DNA of 64,000 bases, taken from Sanguinoderma infundibulare (lineage: Eukaryota; Basidiomycota; Agaricomycetes; Polyporales; Polyporaceae). The first letter of the stretch is position 1. The number at the start of each line of letters is the position of its first letter. This document shows, one piece after another, positions 48,530 to 60,989 of this stretch. Under the pieces are notes generated by a model that was given only the letters and a program-made list of their open reading frames with translations, was not told the origin of the DNA and made no database searches. Location: positions 2,480,001-2,544,000 of the forward strand of contig JAVLRN010000005.1 of the NCBI GenBank assembly GCA_032821775.1, given 5' to 3'. The position numbers were made by a program, and so were the translations under genes.

Positions 48530-50132
48530 AATGGAGAAAGATTTCCATCCTTGAGCAAACATTGCTGAGTACCCTGAGAGTACCACCAGTTATCCAGAGC
48601 CTCAAGTGGATAGAGTACAGACTCTCATCCAGCTTTGACCCCAGAGAAGAGCAGAAACTCTTACAGTTTTATGAAATAGACAAGAGGTCTATTATCCCAG
48701 TTGCACCAAGTGCCTCAGTCAATACAGTACCAAGCTACTGTGACACCACACTGAATAGTATCTCTTCAACAAGAGGTCTGTTCTATGAGAGGCCACAAGC
48801 ACCTGTTAACACCCAAGATAAGGCTGAGCATAGGTCCAGGTTATGTCACAGGTAATCTAGACCTGACCTGCAGAATTGCCTATAGGTTAATGACTTGGTT
48901 CAGATACCTATATTATGAATCAGCTGCAAATCTGAATCAGCCATTTTATAAAATATCACAGGTTAGGTTTTAGATCACCTGCAAAGTGACCTGTATTTTT
49001 GTTTATCTATAAATATTTATTAGGCCCTTTAACATCTTTTTTCACTATTTTTAGTGTGTTTAAAACTATTTGGTAAAATCAATAATGTTACCTATGATTT
49101 ATAGGTCTTTGATTTGTAAGTTTAGGTTAAAAATTGATTTGATTCATATAGTTCCCAATCAAAGTCTCAAAGCTTACAAACTCACAGGTTCAGATCTGAA
49201 TCAACTATAGGTTAACCTATGCCCAGCCTTAACACAAGACATGTTACAAGTTATCCTCAACAGTCTCATCGCTATCAGAGATAGTTTGAGTGTTAGGCAA
49301 GACTATAGAATCCAGTGCATACACCAAGCCATCCACAACTTCAATGTCACATTAGACACTACTAGTTGGTGGTCACAGTGTGAGGATCCTCACTACACAC
49401 TTGACAGGACCTATGCTGCTTTCTTGCAAAACAGAATTAAGCATCTCTGAAGCAGAGTCTTAGATCCAAGGAATTGGATCAATCCTTCCTTTGAACATGA
49501 GGTTCAACAATTTGAGAGTTTTTTGCATGCACAGAAACTCCATGACTGATACCTTCATATTTGAAACAAATAGATAAGCACACAATCAAAGCTCTCTTGT
49601 GAAGGATATCAACATGCATATCTCATTGACCAAACAAAAGACACACACTACAACTCAGATAAAGGCAGGTGGATAAACTGCACATATGCAAGGTGTTCAA
49701 TCCAATATCACCCAACACCTGAAGATCAGAAGTTATGAGAAGGATATACTATTATGCATAGCACACAAGAAAGAAGTATCCTTAAGGCACACATGAAACA
49801 ACCAGAGATTATACCATTGAGCAAAGCTCCAAAACCCAGTCCATGACTCAGTACACCTATACTTCACACCACTTTGACAAGTGCATAAAGTCTGATAAGT
49901 CAGACAAGTCAAACAGCTGATCAACCAGAACCCACCAGTTTTCAGAGTGAACCCATTGCTTCATATCCAGAAGGATATCAGACTTTTAATCCTATACCAA
50001 CTATGACTAAGGGTAAAGGAAAAGAAGTAACATTACACAATGACAAGGACAGCAATGAAAGTAGTGAACATGACAAAGACATTACAGTACACAAACTCAC
50101 AATGTTTGCTACACACACAGAGGACCCAGAGA
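48530..50132 (+). pseudogene. gag-like region of Ty3/Gypsy element, interrupted
   Basis: Plus-strand fragments LLSTLRVPPVIQSLKWIE (after 48,560), then after a MITE insertion NSLIAIRDSLSVRQDYRI and FNVTLDTTSWWSQCEDPH, then KGKGKEVTLHNDKDSNES near 50,010. The order and the following pol in the same orientation support a gag polyprotein remnant; sequence alone gives no named domain. It is split by the element at 48,819-49,231 and has several stops. Confidence 0.45.
48811..49239. mobile_element. MITE of the TAAGGCTGA hAT family, copy 1, with target duplication
   Basis: Element proper is 48,819-49,231 (413 bp), with ends TAAGGCTGAGCATAGGT and the inverse ACCTATGCCCAGCCTTA. Flanks ACCCAAGA (48,811-48,818) and ACACAAGA (49,232-49,239) form an 8-bp duplication with one mismatch. 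Inserted inside the gag-like region. A near-identical copy is at 63,533-63,948. No coding capacity. Confidence 0.85.
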
Positions 50133-51089
50133 TAAGGCAGAACATGGGTCACCTGTGGGTTGACCTGGACCTGTGCAGGTCAAGACCTGTACTGACCCAT
50201 ACCCACAGATCTTTGACCTGTTACTCATGGGTTTATCCACACAAAGTATCTGCAAAATTTACAAAAACACACAAATTAAAGCTGTTTTATGTAAAATATT
50301 CACTCAATTGTGTCCTTTATTAAAATACCCATTAAAGTTCAACTTAACTATGTATTTCTGAATATAAATCTAATACTACTGAGATCACTATATAGTATGT
50401 GTATACTCATTTATTTTCCTCATGCTGTTCACATCCTCCTCTGTTAATAATGCCAGTCCTAAAAGATAAGTGCTCTATCAGAACCAGCAGAAACAAGGTC
50501 CTTTGGCAAGAGCACAACTGCATAAATACCATTAAAGTGGCTTGCAAACTGCTGTAGAAAGGTGAAGGTAAGTGAGAAGAAGAGATAGACCCATCTGGAA
50601 TGCATCAATAAGCAGCATGTATGCAGTGTGCCATAAGACTTACTTACTCAATGTTATGAAAGCTGACAATGAAAACCTCTATAGCCATGAGTGAATACAA
50701 GCTGATAGAATTGGGGCTATAGAATTAACTATGTATTCTCATACATGAGTTAAACCCCAGATCAGGTGCAAGGTTTACACACTTGCATGGGCTGGAGAGG
50801 AGGCTGATGGTAACACACCAGGCATTGTAGCCCAATCCAACAGTCTCTGCTGCACTTATTGTGGATTAATAGATTATACAAACCACTTATTGGAGACATA
50901 CAAACTGCTTATTGTCTTGAAAAAACCTATAGGTAACCTGCAGGTAATCCACAGCCTCAAAACCTCTGACCTAGATCTGTGTCTGACTCATGCACCAGGT
51001 ACCCATACTCACAAGATCCATACTCACAGGTCCAGATTCAAGTATATATGGGTATACTTGCAAGAAACCTATACCCACGTTTAGCCTTA
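50133..51089 (+). mobile_element. TAAGGCTGA-family hAT element inserted in the Gypsy element
   Basis: Begins TAAGGCAGAACATGGGTCAC and ends ...ACCCACGTTTAGCCTTA; the interior matches the 1,240-bp copy at 58,132-59,371 (shared GGGTTGACCTGG-type left part and the right part with TTGTGGATTAATAGATTATA). It lies between gag- and pol-like segments. The 8-bp flanks (CCCAGAGA and GGGATGAG) do not match, so the junctions may have been altered. Confidence 0.65.
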
Positions 51090-53006
51090 GGGATGAGTCA
51101 CTTTTAGTTCAAAAGTGATCAAAGAACAGCAAGCCATTCAGAAGTATCAGGATGCACATGAAGCCCCATCAGAAACCTTATAAAGAATGCTTATTCCTAA
51201 ACATACTCCTGATTTAGTCCTTTTATATATCAAAACAGCAAAAGATGATTTAAATGATGATGAGTGGTTACTGCATAATTCCTCAAAAGTCTTTGAACAA
51301 TTGATAGAAGATGTAACTCATCTTCAATGAACCAATAAATGAACAGAAATCACTATTGGTACTAAAAAGAACTAAAAGAAGAAAAACCTAGATGAACTAC
51401 TATCTGAATACACCCAAGATTTTTGGAAAGTTTTTAAAAAGAAGGTAGCTAAATGTTTTCCACCATATCATCCATGGAATCATGCCATTGAGTTTAAAAA
51501 GGATTTTGATCCCAACATGAAGAACAACTGGAAAAAAATTTATCCTCTAACCACCTTGGAAAGAGAAGAACTCAAAAAGTTTATTGAAGAAAATCTGAAA
51601 AAAGGCTATATCTGAGAGTCAACATCACCCTTAGCCTTACCATTCTTTTTTGTTAGTAAGAAAGATGGCAGCCTATGGCCAGTACAGGACTATCATTCAC
51701 TAAACAATAGAACTGTAAAGAACACTTTCCCACTTCCATTCATTGGTGATATTATCAACAAACTTTAAGGAGCTAAAATATTCACCAAACTCGATATACA
51801 TGCAGGATACAAAAGTGTACACATCAAAGATGGTGATTAGTGGAAAGCTGCATTCATCACACCAATAAAATTATATGAACCCACAGTCATATTTTTTTGG
51901 ATTGTCCAATGCTCCAGCTACATTCCAAAGTATGATGAACTATATCTTCTGAGATATGCTCCTAGAAGGATGAGTTGTTATTTATACGGATGACATTCTT
52001 ATCTTCTCAGACAATAAAGAAGAACATTGTAGCTGAATACACTAAATCTTACAACAACTCTAAAAACACAACTTGTTCTTGAAAGCAGAAAAATGCAAGT
52101 TTAAAGTCACAGAGGTCAAATATCTAGGAGCAGTCATTTGACCAGGAGAAATGGTCATGGACCCTGTAAAGCTCAAAGCTATTCAGGAATGGCAAGTTCC
52201 AAAGACAGTCAAGCAGACTCAAACCTTTTTAGGCTTTAAAATTTTCTATCAACAATGAATCAAGAAATTCTCTGATATTGTATGACCATTACAAGAACTT
52301 ATACACAAGACAACCACATTCATATGAACACCAGAATGTAACAAAGCATTTGAACAACTCAAATAAGAATTCATAAAGGAATCTATTTTAAAAATTGTAA
52401 ACCCAGCAGAACTATTCCAAGTTGAATGTGATGCATTCAAATATACATCAGGCACAGTTCTCAGACAGAAGAGGTCTGATGGCCTTTGCCATCCATGTGC
52501 ATTCCTTTTGAAATCCTTCATAGAAGCTGAGCACAGCTATCAGATCTGTGATTGGAAACTTCTCACTATTATTTGAGCACTCAACATGCCTATAAGCTCA
52601 ACCACTGACAAGCTTGATGGTACCTATTTCTAGCAGACTTCGACTTTAAAATATTCCATCACCCAGATAATACACTCACATAAGCAGATGCACTGTCCAG
52701 AAGAATAGGTCATGATGAGGGGGATAATAATAACAAAGATATTATCATGCTAGGAGAGGAACTTTTCACCAAAGCAGTTAATGTAGAGCTTTAAGAATGC
52801 ATCTGAAGTAACAAGACATGCAATTCAATGCTGGTTGAATTTATTACCAGTAAAAGAAAAGCCATCCAAAGGTCAGACTTTAGAAAATCAGAAGATTGGA
52901 GTGATGATGAAGGAATCCTACTTTATAAAGACTAAATTTATATACCACCCAATGAGACCTTAAAAAGAGAAATTGTCAGAATATATCATAAACCAGTCAT
53001 CATAGG
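51090..53006 (+). pseudogene. Ty3/Gypsy pol relic (reverse transcriptase, RNase H)
   Basis: One plus-strand frame, broken by many stops, gives [11 protein letters not shown] with PVQDYHSLN (reverse transcriptase N-terminal part), [23 protein letters not shown], the catalytic box VVIYTDDILIFS (about 51,974-52,009, YxDD), LKAEKCKFKVTEVKYLGAVI, and an RNase H segment FQVECDAFKYTSGTVLRQ. A segment before the integrase (ILLYKDQIYIPPNETLKREI, with one stop) reaches 53,000. No intact integrase follows because another element starts at 53,007. Stops sit where CAA, CAG, CGA or TGG codons are expected. Confidence 0.85.
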
Positions 53007-53056
53007 TAAGGCTGAACATGGGTATGAGCTTTTTGCAGGTATATCCATACATACTC

Positions 53057-56000
53057 TAGGCTGTATAATGGGTGTGGGTTACTTATGTGAATTTTCATGG
53101 GTAACCCACATAGGTGTGGATGTGGATTGAACTTTGCACACCCAGGGCTAAATCCATAATCCAAGCCATAAGTTACAGGTGTAGCTGCCCACATAAGCAC
53201 CCATGACCTTCAAAATATGGTGTCTGTATTCAAAAACATTGATGCCCATGGGGGCAGGCCTGTGAACTTTGATTTTGAGGCTTTAGGCTGCCTCATGTTT
53301 ATCCAATTGAAGCAGATATATCAATATTACCTTTTTGAAGTCAAACCGTACAGTTTATCCACATGCCCTACATAGTTTCAAGCCACAAATGATCAAATAC
53401 AGCTGGATACAAGGGTCTACTAGCATGTACACAGATGGTAGCTGAAGACACAGAAATTGAGCTCCATCATCAAAACTATCCACTCTCCTTCATCTGTATC
53501 AATTCACCCCACATTTTAAGATTTTAAGAACCACAAACATGCTGAAAATACAACTGCAAACAAGTCTCCTCCCTTCAAAAAGGTGTGCACCCCTCAGTCC
53601 AATACCACTGTCAAAATATCCAAGTCCTCCACTGCCACGATCACCAAAACTGCTTCCTCCACATCCCAAGCAACTATAAAGGCTAACAAGTCAACTGCAC
53701 ACAAGGAGAAAAAAACCAGGAAGACAGTTGCACTTGAGAATGATGGCCTCAAGATCATTGAGAAGGCATTGGATAGGGGCAGGAATGGCAAAGAAAAGTC
53801 CAAGGTTGAGGTAGAGGTTGCTGTGGCAGCAACAGACTCTGAGGAGGAGCTCAGTGTGTGTATCTGTGCTGGGATGCCACCTGTAAGACTAATAATCAGT
53901 AACTGATAGATGCAGCAATGCAGTGGTGGACAAGTACCATCTACACCTTTATTAAAAAAAGGCTGCTCATTGAATATGTCAACAGCCAGTGTGTGCACAC
54001 ATTCAAGTGCACTGCAAAGGGGTGCAACATGCAGATCCGGCACTTCTAGAACACCCAGGATCATGCATCAATGAAGAACATGTGGATGTATGCTGTCCAC
54101 TGCTGGGGAAAACTTGCAGTCAATGCTGCCTGCACAGTAGTATCTGTGAAGGAAGCATGAGAGAAGATTGTCCAAAGCATCTTGAATACAGGGTCCATCA
54201 CCATGCACTTTGAGTGCAAGAAGGGAAAGATAATGTATAGCCATCAGCAACACACGCACACTGAGACTCACATCAAAATCGTAAAGTGGATTTATGAGAG
54301 CCTGCAATCATTCTGCATTGCTGCCAATCTGGGTTTTGAGATGTTGATAAAGACAGGCTGGCCAGGCTACTACATACCTTCACCCTCCACTGTCATGCAT
54401 GATGTCAAGGCTGTGTTTGCAAAAACTCAAACATGAGTCACTAAAATGTTACCAGTACATTAGCAAGCAATTTAACATCTGATTATAACTCGAGATGCGT
54501 TTGAGCTTGCCAAAGATGTTTGGCAAGCTCAAACATGTCTCAAGCAGGTCCCTGCTCAAGAGCATCACTAATGATTAGTATACTCACCACTGCAGGAGTA
54601 TAACAGCACCCTTTACTTTGTGACCAACACTTGAATGTCATCCAACCACCATGCATTTGTCACCTTCACTGTGCACTTTGAGCAACAGGGGAAGCCTGTC
54701 ACTCTTCTTTTCAATGTTGTTGAGCTCACCAAGTCACACTCTGGTGGAAGCCTCACAATAGCCTTTACACAAGTCCTATGGAAATTTGAAATTGAGCACA
54801 AGGTTAGTAAGCATTCACACCATCAATGATTACAAGTCCAAGACACGTTCAAGCTTGCTAAAAGCTTGAACATGTCTCGAGCAGGCCCCTGATATCATCA
54901 TCATCAACCATTAGACATCTGAGGTGTGTTTAAGCTTGTCAAAGATGTTTGGCAAGCTCAAATGCACCTTGAGAAGGCCCCTGTCATCATCTTTATTGAC
55001 AAGCTCACATACCTTCAGATCTTGGGAGTTACTTGTGACAACACCTCGAACAACAACACAATGGTTGAGGCACTTGCAGATGCTGACAATCCAGCATACC
55101 TGCCTGACTTCAAGGGACATGCTGTCTGGGTGCGATGCTTTCTTCACATTCTGAACATTGTATGTAGTAAGAACCTCATCTGGCAATTCAATGCACCCTT
55201 CACCAAGAAAAAGGACAACAAAAACACTGAGGACAAAGATGAAGAGGATGTAAAGGCCAAGCATGAGCTTAAAGAGCTGGAGGCAATGCTTACCAAGACC
55301 CTTAAAGAAGAGGTCAAGGTAAAGACAGCAGGCATAGCAGAGTTGGAAGATGAGGGGGAGGACAATAAGGATGATGAGGAACTTGATGTATCATGGAAGA
55401 TGATGGAGGAGGAGAGGCAGCAGTTTGAGAAGGACATTCATCCCATCAGGCTCCTGCTAATCAAGGTTAGCCATGCTCAACACTGAAAATCTGAGACTCA
55501 CATTGTATATTAGATCCAGACATTTACCATGAAGGTCATGTATTCAATGATAAAACTGCTTTTGTAGTGGAGCAAGCTCACTATGAAGCATGACCTTTTG
55601 AATTTTTTGCTTCTCTGAGATGTGTGGACCAGGTGAAATTTGACATACAATATGCTTGAGATCACTGTGGAGTACTGCACCACATATAAGGACCTGTGTG
55701 TGAATGTTGACAATGGGCTGGGGGTCTGTAAGGTGTCAGTCAACCAGTGCAATCGCCAAGCAGCTGTTGAAGGTCCTCAAGGTTCATGTGGCACTTGAAC
55801 CTTCAGCTACTGTTGAACCTTACTGATGAACCTTAATCCCTCTTTCCATGACACTCAGGATGTCACTACTACTATCATGTGCTATGAGATGACTCTATGT
55901 CATGCATCCGTGTTCATCTCCTATGGCCACTCACTCACCTCTGACTAGGTTTTCAAAGATGGCACTGAGTACTTCTCCTCTGGCACACCCAACCTAGCTC

Positions 56001-58028
56001 AAGTTATCCCTGTGATGGACCACCTTGACAAGCTCCTCACCACTGCCTCCATGTCACCCAACTATGCTGAGCCCATCTGTATCTCTTGCACCACTGCCAA
56101 AGAGGCCCTCAATAAATATTACTCACTGACTGACTTTTCATCAATCTACCGCCTCACTATGAGTATGTCTCCTCTTTTTTTTTCTCTTATTTATTCATTT
56201 TGCACTGACCTATTCTAATTACACATAGTGTTGCACCCAAACCACAAGCTTGAGTACTTTCAGGACCAGCACTGGCCACAAGAGTGGCAGGTCCTCACCT
56301 AGAAGCTGCTTGTCAACACCTTCAAGAAGTTCTATGCTAAATGCTTTAGACCCCAAGCCGAGGACAATGATATTAATGGAACAGGGGACAATATAAGTCC
56401 TCTTTTACATACATATTTGTATGATTACTAACAACACAATTCAGCCAACAGGACAAGGATAATATCTTTGTGGCCCTCACATCATTCTCTTGCCTGTGAA
56501 CGTCTGATGTGAAGGATAAGTTGGCACATTACCTCACAGCCCCACTCAAGAGCACCCAAGATGTGGTCCTGTGGTGGATGGAGTGACATGCAATCTATCT
56601 GTGCCTCTCCCATATAGCCCTTGACTACTTCACAATTTCTGATAAGTTCATTTGCACATTCTCCAGCAGCCACAGTTGGCATTCTTGCTATGAGAAAAGC
56701 ATGAGATTATGCTGCACTCTGTGCATGTCATTGTTCTCATGCTGATGTTGACTTATGCTTCTGCCTAGCTACATCTGTTGACATCAAGTGTGTTTTTAGC
56801 TGCAGCTGGCTCCTGCTGAGCCACATTTGCAGCTGAATGAATGCCAATATTACAAGGGCAGTTTTCTGTCTCTGTGTGTGAATGACTGTGGGTTATGTGA
56901 AGTCCTCAGATTCTCGCCAGGTTTCTCAATTGCTAGACATTGAGGATGGGCATGTGTCAGACTATGAGATGGAGGAGGGCTGGGATGCCATTGATGTTGT
57001 GGTGGTTTAAATATAGATATAAGTTAATGTCAATATGAAGAGTGCACTGCTGTAGATGTGCAACATGCTAGTATTGATAATGATGACCTTTTCCCTGCTT
57101 CTAGAGATGATTTTGTTCACTGAACATCAACTGCTATCTGAAAGCATGATACCTCTCTGAGCACATTCCCAGGAATATAATGGAATAAATAGACTTGCAT
57201 TGGGATGCTCAACTTTTTCATACATTTCTCTCTACTATGCCATGATGAATTTTATGATGGACAAACATTTCATCATGTTCACTATGCGAATGTGGAGTAT
57301 GTCACATCTGTGCTGAACATCATCTGCTGGTGACTGCAGCTGGCCTGGAGTTTGTTTTAGGACCCCCACACATACTGTGCATGGTCGCCACACATATGGG
57401 CAAGCTTTAGAATGAAAGGCATTGTCTGCTCATGTCAAGGCAATTGCTTTTAAATACAACAAGGATGCCATAGAGCTGGGCAAAGTTGAAGCTACATTTG
57501 AAGCAGCATATATAGCAATGCTCAATGGTGAGGTGCTTGTATGTGTGAAGATGAGTGAGTGGTGCCCTCCCCACCCAATGTGAGTGCAACCAAAGTTTGA
57601 AAGAATGAGCTCTCAGCCAGTACCAGATGTCCAGGCATATGCAGAGAGACCGTTGAATGGCTGTGGTGGCATGAAACATCTTCACTGGGCTGACAGCCTG
57701 CAGTATCTATTGCACTGTTCAGATGCAACTCCCAGAAGTTTGTTTGGCAGGAGGCAGTTCTTGTATCAAGAAGCTGTGATCTAAGCTGATCACATTCGTG
57801 ATTAATCTCTTCTGTGATATTGCATGCAATGTGTACATACTCTTATCTTGAAGTGAGGAGGAACCCCTATGTCAGCTACAAACCCATGACAAACCCACAT
57901 TTTCATGGGTGTGGGTGATACCCACCACACTTGGTGCTTGGCACCCACATTCATGAAAACCCACAGGCTGTGGGTGTGGGTGTGGGTCAATCCTCTGACA
58001 CCCATGGGTACACCCATACTACAGCCTA
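53057..58028 (+). mobile_element. hAT element, TAGGCTGT family (copy B), with transposase relic
   Basis: 4,972 bp. Left end TAGGCTGTATAATGGGTG, right end the inverse of TAGGCTGTAGTATGGGTG. Subterminal zones (first 150 and last 160 bp) are dense in ACCCACACCC/GGGTGTGGG and CCATGGGTG motifs. The interior holds a decayed hAT transposase (53,583-57,010, plus strand). It is the probable parent of copy A. No clear 8-bp duplication, which fits the deletion seen at its left junction within the host element. Confidence 0.7.
53583..57010 (+). pseudogene. hAT transposase relic
   Basis: Plus-strand fragments in several frames, with stops and probable introns: a Lys/Ser-rich N-terminus (STSQATIKANKSTAHKEKKT), a zinc-finger-like part (HTFKCTAKGCNMQIRHF), PGYYIPSPSTVMHDVKAVF, SSNHHAFVTFTVHFEQQGKP, the RNase H-fold core VTCDNTSNNNTMVEALADAD (first 20 residues of the block) with FLHILNIVCSKNLIWQF, an acidic insert, then TPNLAQVIPVMDHLDKLLTT, ALNKYYSLTDFSSIYRLTM, LHPNHKLEYFQDQHWPQEW and a C-terminal dimerisation region around 56,780-57,000. 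Order and motifs match fungal hAT transposases; it is not functional. Confidence 0.8.
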
Positions 58029-58123
58029 TGTATATCTCCACTGAGTGGTCTGTATGATTTATTTGCCCACAATAAGTGCAGCAGGGACTGTTTGGTTGAT
58101 TGGGCTATGATCAGGTCTATTAC

Positions 58124-59379
58124 CTTCAGCCTAAGGCTGAACATGGATCACCTGTGGGTCAGCTTGAATCTATACCTGTGAGTATTGAGGCCTCAAAGGG
58201 CTTGACCTGGATCTGCACAGGTCAAGATCCATACTGACCCATACCCATGGATATTTGACCTGTTACTCATAGGTTTATCCATACAAAGATCCATATCTAT
58301 AGAGACCTGCAAGACCCACTCAAATATACACAAGTTTGAGCTGTTTTGTGTGTAATACTGTGTATTCTATTTATTTAAGATCAAAATTAAACATTATATA
58401 TTAACTACAAAACTAACACTATTAAGATAACTATATAGAGGTCAAGGGTGGCAATAGCAGCACCTTTATGCAGCTCATCTGGAGCCTCCACATGCACCCT
58501 GTCATATGCCTAAAAGACATTGTGATACTGTGTTGTGTTGCAGCCCTTCTGCATTCATTACCTTCTCATCTCACACATTCCACCTCTTATGCATGAATGC
58601 AAACACATCCTTCTCTACATTCTGTAGTTGCCCCTCTGAGCACAGCCTTGAAGCTGAATGTTGCAGATGTGCCTAAATGGCAGGCTAGACATCAGTGTGA
58701 TGCTATTAATAAGGTAATGTGACAATGATGGTGGCAGATGAGGGTAGAGGTACTGGTGCAGATGAGGGTGACCAGATGGATGTCAATAAGAGTGTGAGAA
58801 TTGTGGACAGTGTGAGAGGCCATAGGCAGCCATCAAAGTTGAAGACTCAGCCACCAAACAGCATAGTGAAACAGCACATTCATGTCATTTATAAATCAAG
58901 CTGAAGTTGATGGAGAAGAGGGTGAAAGAGGTAAGTGCATAGAATAAGAAGGTAGACACAGAGCATGCAGATGGATACCACATTATATAGTAACACAACA
59001 TATTCAAATATTAAGAGAATTGCATACATAATGATGTAGCCTTACTGTCTATTGAATGGTTTAATCACCTGCATAGACTGGAGAAAAGGCTGAAGGCAAC
59101 ACACCTGGCATCACAGCCCAATCAAATATCTCTGCTGCACTCATTGTGAGTAAATAGATTATACCACTTATAGAAGACATATAGACTGTTTATTTTCTTG
59201 GAAAAACCTATGAGTAACATACAGATAATCCACAGCCTTAAAATCTCTGACCTGGATCCATACCTAACCCATACATCAGGTACCCATACCCACATGACCC
59301 ATTATTCACAGATCTGGATCTGGATATATATGGGTATACTTGCAAGGAACTCATCTCCATGTTCAGCCTTACTTCAGCC
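58124..59379 (+). mobile_element. TAAGGCTGA-family hAT element with perfect target duplication
   Basis: Element proper is 58,132-59,371 (1,240 bp), ends TAAGGCTGAACATGGATCAC and ...CATGTTCAGCCTTA. Flanks CTTCAGCC (58,124-58,131) and CTTCAGCC (59,372-59,379) are an exact 8-bp duplication. It is inserted into an older antisense copy of its own family. Short open stretch at 58,719-58,904 has no recognisable product, so it is non-autonomous. Confidence 0.85.
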
Positions 59380-60054
59380 TCCTCCCCAGCTGATGCAGGC
59401 ACTTAAATCACCCTATAGAGGTTAAAAGTACATTATTATACATGCAATTTAGAGTATACAAGTAGATTACAATCTTGATATTTGAATATGCTGTGCCACT
59501 ATATAATGTGGTAGCCATCTGCATGCTCTATGTCTGCCTCCTTATTCTATGCACTTGCCTCTTTCACCATCTTCTCCACTTGACTTAGAAATAATACATG
59601 TATATGTTGTTGTGGGATGAGGAAGTGATAAATACAGAAGGGCTGCAACACTACACAGTATTACAATGTTTTCTAGACATACGACAGGGTGCATGTAAAG
59701 GCTCCAAATAAGCTGCCTGAAGGTGCTACAATCACCACTCTTTACCTCTACATAGTTATCTTGACAGTGTTAGCCTTGTAGTTAATATTTGATGTTTAAT
59801 TTTGATTTTAGATAAATAAAACACACTATATTACACACAAAACAGCTTAAACTTATATATATTTCAGTGGGTCTTGCAGGTCTCTGTGGGTATGGGTCTT
59901 TGTATGAGTAAACCTGTGGGTAACAGATTAAAGATCCATGGGTATGAGTCAGTATGGGTTTTGATCTGTGTGGATCTGGATTAAACCCTTTGAGGCTTCA
60001 ATACCCACAGGTATGGATCTGAGTCAACCCACAGGTGATCCATGTTCAGCCTTA

Positions 60055-60985
60055 GTGGTAGATATAGAAGGAGCAGGAGGTTAAAATTGAGAGGTGGGAG
60101 CCTTGGTGTGCATCTCAACATTGGTGTTCAATGCAGCTGAAGATGTAGTGGTGGTATGGACATGGCATTCCACATGTTCAATGTTTTTAAAAATAGTAAG
60201 AAGGGGGATAAAGTTTTCAGATATAAGGGTATAAAAGGTCAAAGTGAATAGGAAGGAGAGATGGTGGTTGCACTCCAGTTGACCCTCAATGTAGTGGCAG
60301 ATGTTAGTTTCATACTTATAAAAGATAAACTATAACCCTATTATATCATTGACCCCAAACATTTTGAGCCATACAGTGATGTGGTCAAGGTTAATGTTGC
60401 AGCAGTCAAAAGGGTACTCTGAAGGTTTTGTGTTGACATTGAGTTGATCATAATGACCTTTAGCCATGATTCACTTATACATTTTGGAATGTAAGAATAA
60501 TTCTATGATCCTGCAGAAGAATTCAGATTACTAGATCATTCAGCAGCACTGGGAGGCACAGAGGGAATAATCCTAGTGATGAATACCTCAACTAAAGCAT
60601 CATCAGCCTCCAGCATCCTAAACATGTTGTCTACATAAGGAGGAAAGTTGTGATATAAATTATGCATAGTGACTGGCCACTGTGCAGTTGGCTTAGTCAT
60701 GAATATTTTCAATAGTGCTGATGTAGACATCATTACTAAAAGATTGCAGTGTTTACCTACAAATGCACAATCCTCTCAGAATAGCAAGGGGTCAGTGATA
60801 AGAGGAATGCAGTAGACTGAAGTATAGGTGTCATCCATAACTACACTGTTGTGACTGAAAGTTGAGCAAAGATTAGAAGTGACTTACAAGGTGGGCAGGA
60901 GTGTCAATGAGCACTTGTGCAGTGAGACTGGAGCTAGGCTCAATGGTCAGGACTAGAGACAAAGTATATTGAGTGAGTGTAAATG
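60055..60985. other. unassigned decayed sequence
   Basis: About 930 bp. On the minus strand 60,536-60,733 is open (contains NMFRMLEADDALVEVFITR) but is not recognised. It lies outside the minus-oriented LTR, so it may be the former target DNA of that element. Confidence 0.3.
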
Positions 60986-60989
60986 CAGA

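Larger units (their letters stand above)
53007..60054 (-). mobile_element. TAAGGCTGA-family hAT element, antisense, split by two later insertions
   Basis: Three pieces belong together: 53,007-53,056 (right terminus inverted, TAAGGCTGAACATGGGTATG), 58,029-58,131, and 59,372-60,054 (left terminus inverted, ending CCATGTTCAGCCTTA). Read on the minus strand they follow the order of the copy at 58,132-59,371. It is interrupted by the 5-kb TAGGCTGT element and then by that second TAAGGCTGA copy. About 110 bp of expected sequence is missing at the first junction, and outer flanks (ATCATAGG and GTGGTAGA) do not match. Confidence 0.6.

Noticed and set aside
60536..60733. Minus-strand 65-codon frame in the repeat block
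   Set aside because: No recognisable family, no neighbouring exons, and flanked by decayed sequence; kept as unassigned.
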